Positions 56,898 to 57,577 of a DNA stretch of 57,577 nucleotides are shown one piece after another. Origin of the DNA: Clostridia bacterium (lineage in GTDB: Bacteria > Bacillota > Sulfobacillia > JAJZYS01 > JAJYTV01); assembly GCA_027420455.1 (NCBI GenBank), contig DAIBJA010000025.1, positions 1-57,577 of the forward strand, read 5' to 3'. The first letter of the stretch is position 1; each line of letters begins with the position of its first letter. The notes beneath the pieces are model-generated. The model worked only from the letters and a program-made list of their open reading frames with translations. It did not search any database and had not been told where the DNA came from. The position numbers and the translations under genes were made by a program.

Positions 56898-57545
56898 GTG
56901 TCTCCATTGGTCAAGGGTGCTGTGAGATTGCTGCCGTTCGCGGCGGCAGCGCTCCTGGGTCTTACCCTGCTGATGCCGGCGGCAAGCGCAAGCTCGAACC
57001 CGGCTGCGGGGGAGACGCTGACGGACTGGCATTACGTTGAGAAGCCCCAGCCCACCATCGAATTCGACTATGGTCCTTCAGATGAGCCTTTGAGCTTGCC
57101 TAACGGACGCGACCCGTTTCGGCCCAAGGGTGGCTACCAAACCATCGACGCCCACTGGGGCGGCTTCGATAATCCGGCCCCGCTCATTTGGTACACCGAA
57201 CACGCCTGTGGCAACGGCTGTGATACCAGCATCGCCGCCATCTTGATGGGCAAGGGCGTCAAGTACGCTCCCGACCTCATCAAGATCATGAACGCCGAGC
57301 ACTTCTCGCCAGGAATGATCGGAGCGCCGGTGCCGAAGGGCATCACAACGCCTGCTCAAAGCCGCTTTACCTACGCCGACGGCTGGATCTATCCGGAAGC
57401 ACTTACGCCGCCAAACAACGGTGTCGACAAGCTCGGCCCCGGTAAGGCTATCCACCACTTCGGCCGGATCTACGTGATTCCGTACAAGGACTGCTACTTC
57501 ATCCCCGGCACCGAGACCGTCTGGGCCCGGGAAGTCTGCAAGTAG
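56898..57545 (+). CDS. secreted protein of unknown function
   Basis: A 215-residue exported protein with a clear signal peptide (VSPLVKGAVRLLPFAAAALL..., cleavage likely after ASA near residue 31). The mature part is rich in aromatic residues, Pro and Gly, with a CGNGCD motif near residue 105 and two further cysteines at the C-terminus (DCYF, REVCK), so disulfides are possible. I recognise no family. GTG 56898 lies after GGAAGG. It stands alone between tRNA-Arg and the window end; its GC content seems somewhat lower than its neighbours by eye. Confidence 0.6.
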   Translation: MSPLVKGAVRLLPFAAAALLGLTLLMPAASASSNPAAGETLTDWHYVEKPQPTIEFDYGPSDEPLSLPNGRDPFRPKGGYQTIDAHWGGFDNPAPLIWYTEHACGNGCDTSIAAILMGKGVKYAPDLIKIMNAEHFSPGMIGAPVPKGITTPAQSRFTYADGWIYPEALTPPNNGVDKLGPGKAIHHFGRIYVIPYKDCYFIPGTETVWAREVCK

Positions 57546-57577
57546 GAACGCGCCCCGAAGAGCCGACTCTGCGGGGG

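Overview
The window looks like a chromosomal segment around the replication origin of a high-GC, endospore-forming member of the Bacillota. The evidence is the Bacillus/Clostridia-type origin order (rpmH, rnpA, yidC, jag, rsmG, noc, soj and parB on one side; dnaA, dnaN, yaaA, recF, remB, gyrB and gyrA on the other), Noc together with Soj/ParB, a YyaC sporulation protein, a CotF-like coat protein and a serine T-box. The mix of an S53 acid peptidase and a group 3-type [NiFe] hydrogenase would fit a Sulfobacillus-like lineage, but that placement is a guess.

Left arm (about 1-17.0 kb), mostly minus strand, away from the origin: a partial putative manganese/heavy-metal exporter; purA; dnaB; rplI; a YybS-type membrane protein; a MazG-like protein; rpsR-ssb-rpsF; DUF951; CvpA; an orphan membrane protein; a TPR protein; a YkvI-type transporter; yyaC (plus strand); a UPF0180 protein; a lipid kinase; DUF4446; parB-soj-noc-rsmG-khpB-yidC-yidD-rnpA-rpmH. 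A perfect parS lies just after parB, and a perfect Noc-binding palindrome lies inside noc. mnmE and mnmG, usually found between jag and rsmG, are absent here.

Origin (17.05-18.95 kb): back-to-back rpmH and dnaA promoters and DnaA boxes on both sides of dnaA. Coding strand switches here. Right arm (18.9-30.4 kb): dnaN, an S4-domain gene, recF, a DciA-like gene, remB (probable CTG start), gyrB carrying a 560-residue intein with LAGLIDADG and Xre-type HTH parts, and gyrA. Two minus-strand genes (DUF6930/DUF7309-like and a CDF cation exporter) separate gyrB from gyrA.

Accessory and metabolic part (30.5-45.6 kb): CotF-like protein, S53 peptidase, DUF192, pdxS-pdxT, a serine T-box leader controlling mtnA-serS, two tRNA-Ser genes (TGA, GCT), a membrane protein, an APC permease, a split NHEJ set (LigD-type polymerase, ATP-dependent ligase, Ku), a NiCoT nickel transporter and a lipoprotein.

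Hydrogenase block (46.0-56.4 kb): a compact operon for an NAD(P)-linked group 3b-like [NiFe] hydrogenase (beta and gamma subunits fused, then delta and alpha), followed by hypC-D-E-A-B-F and, on the other strand, a maturation endopeptidase. The beta part is interrupted by an in-frame TAA codon. The nickel transporter upstream plausibly supplies the metal. The window ends with tRNA-Arg(ACG) and an unrecognised secreted protein. I found no CRISPR array, rRNA or insertion sequence.
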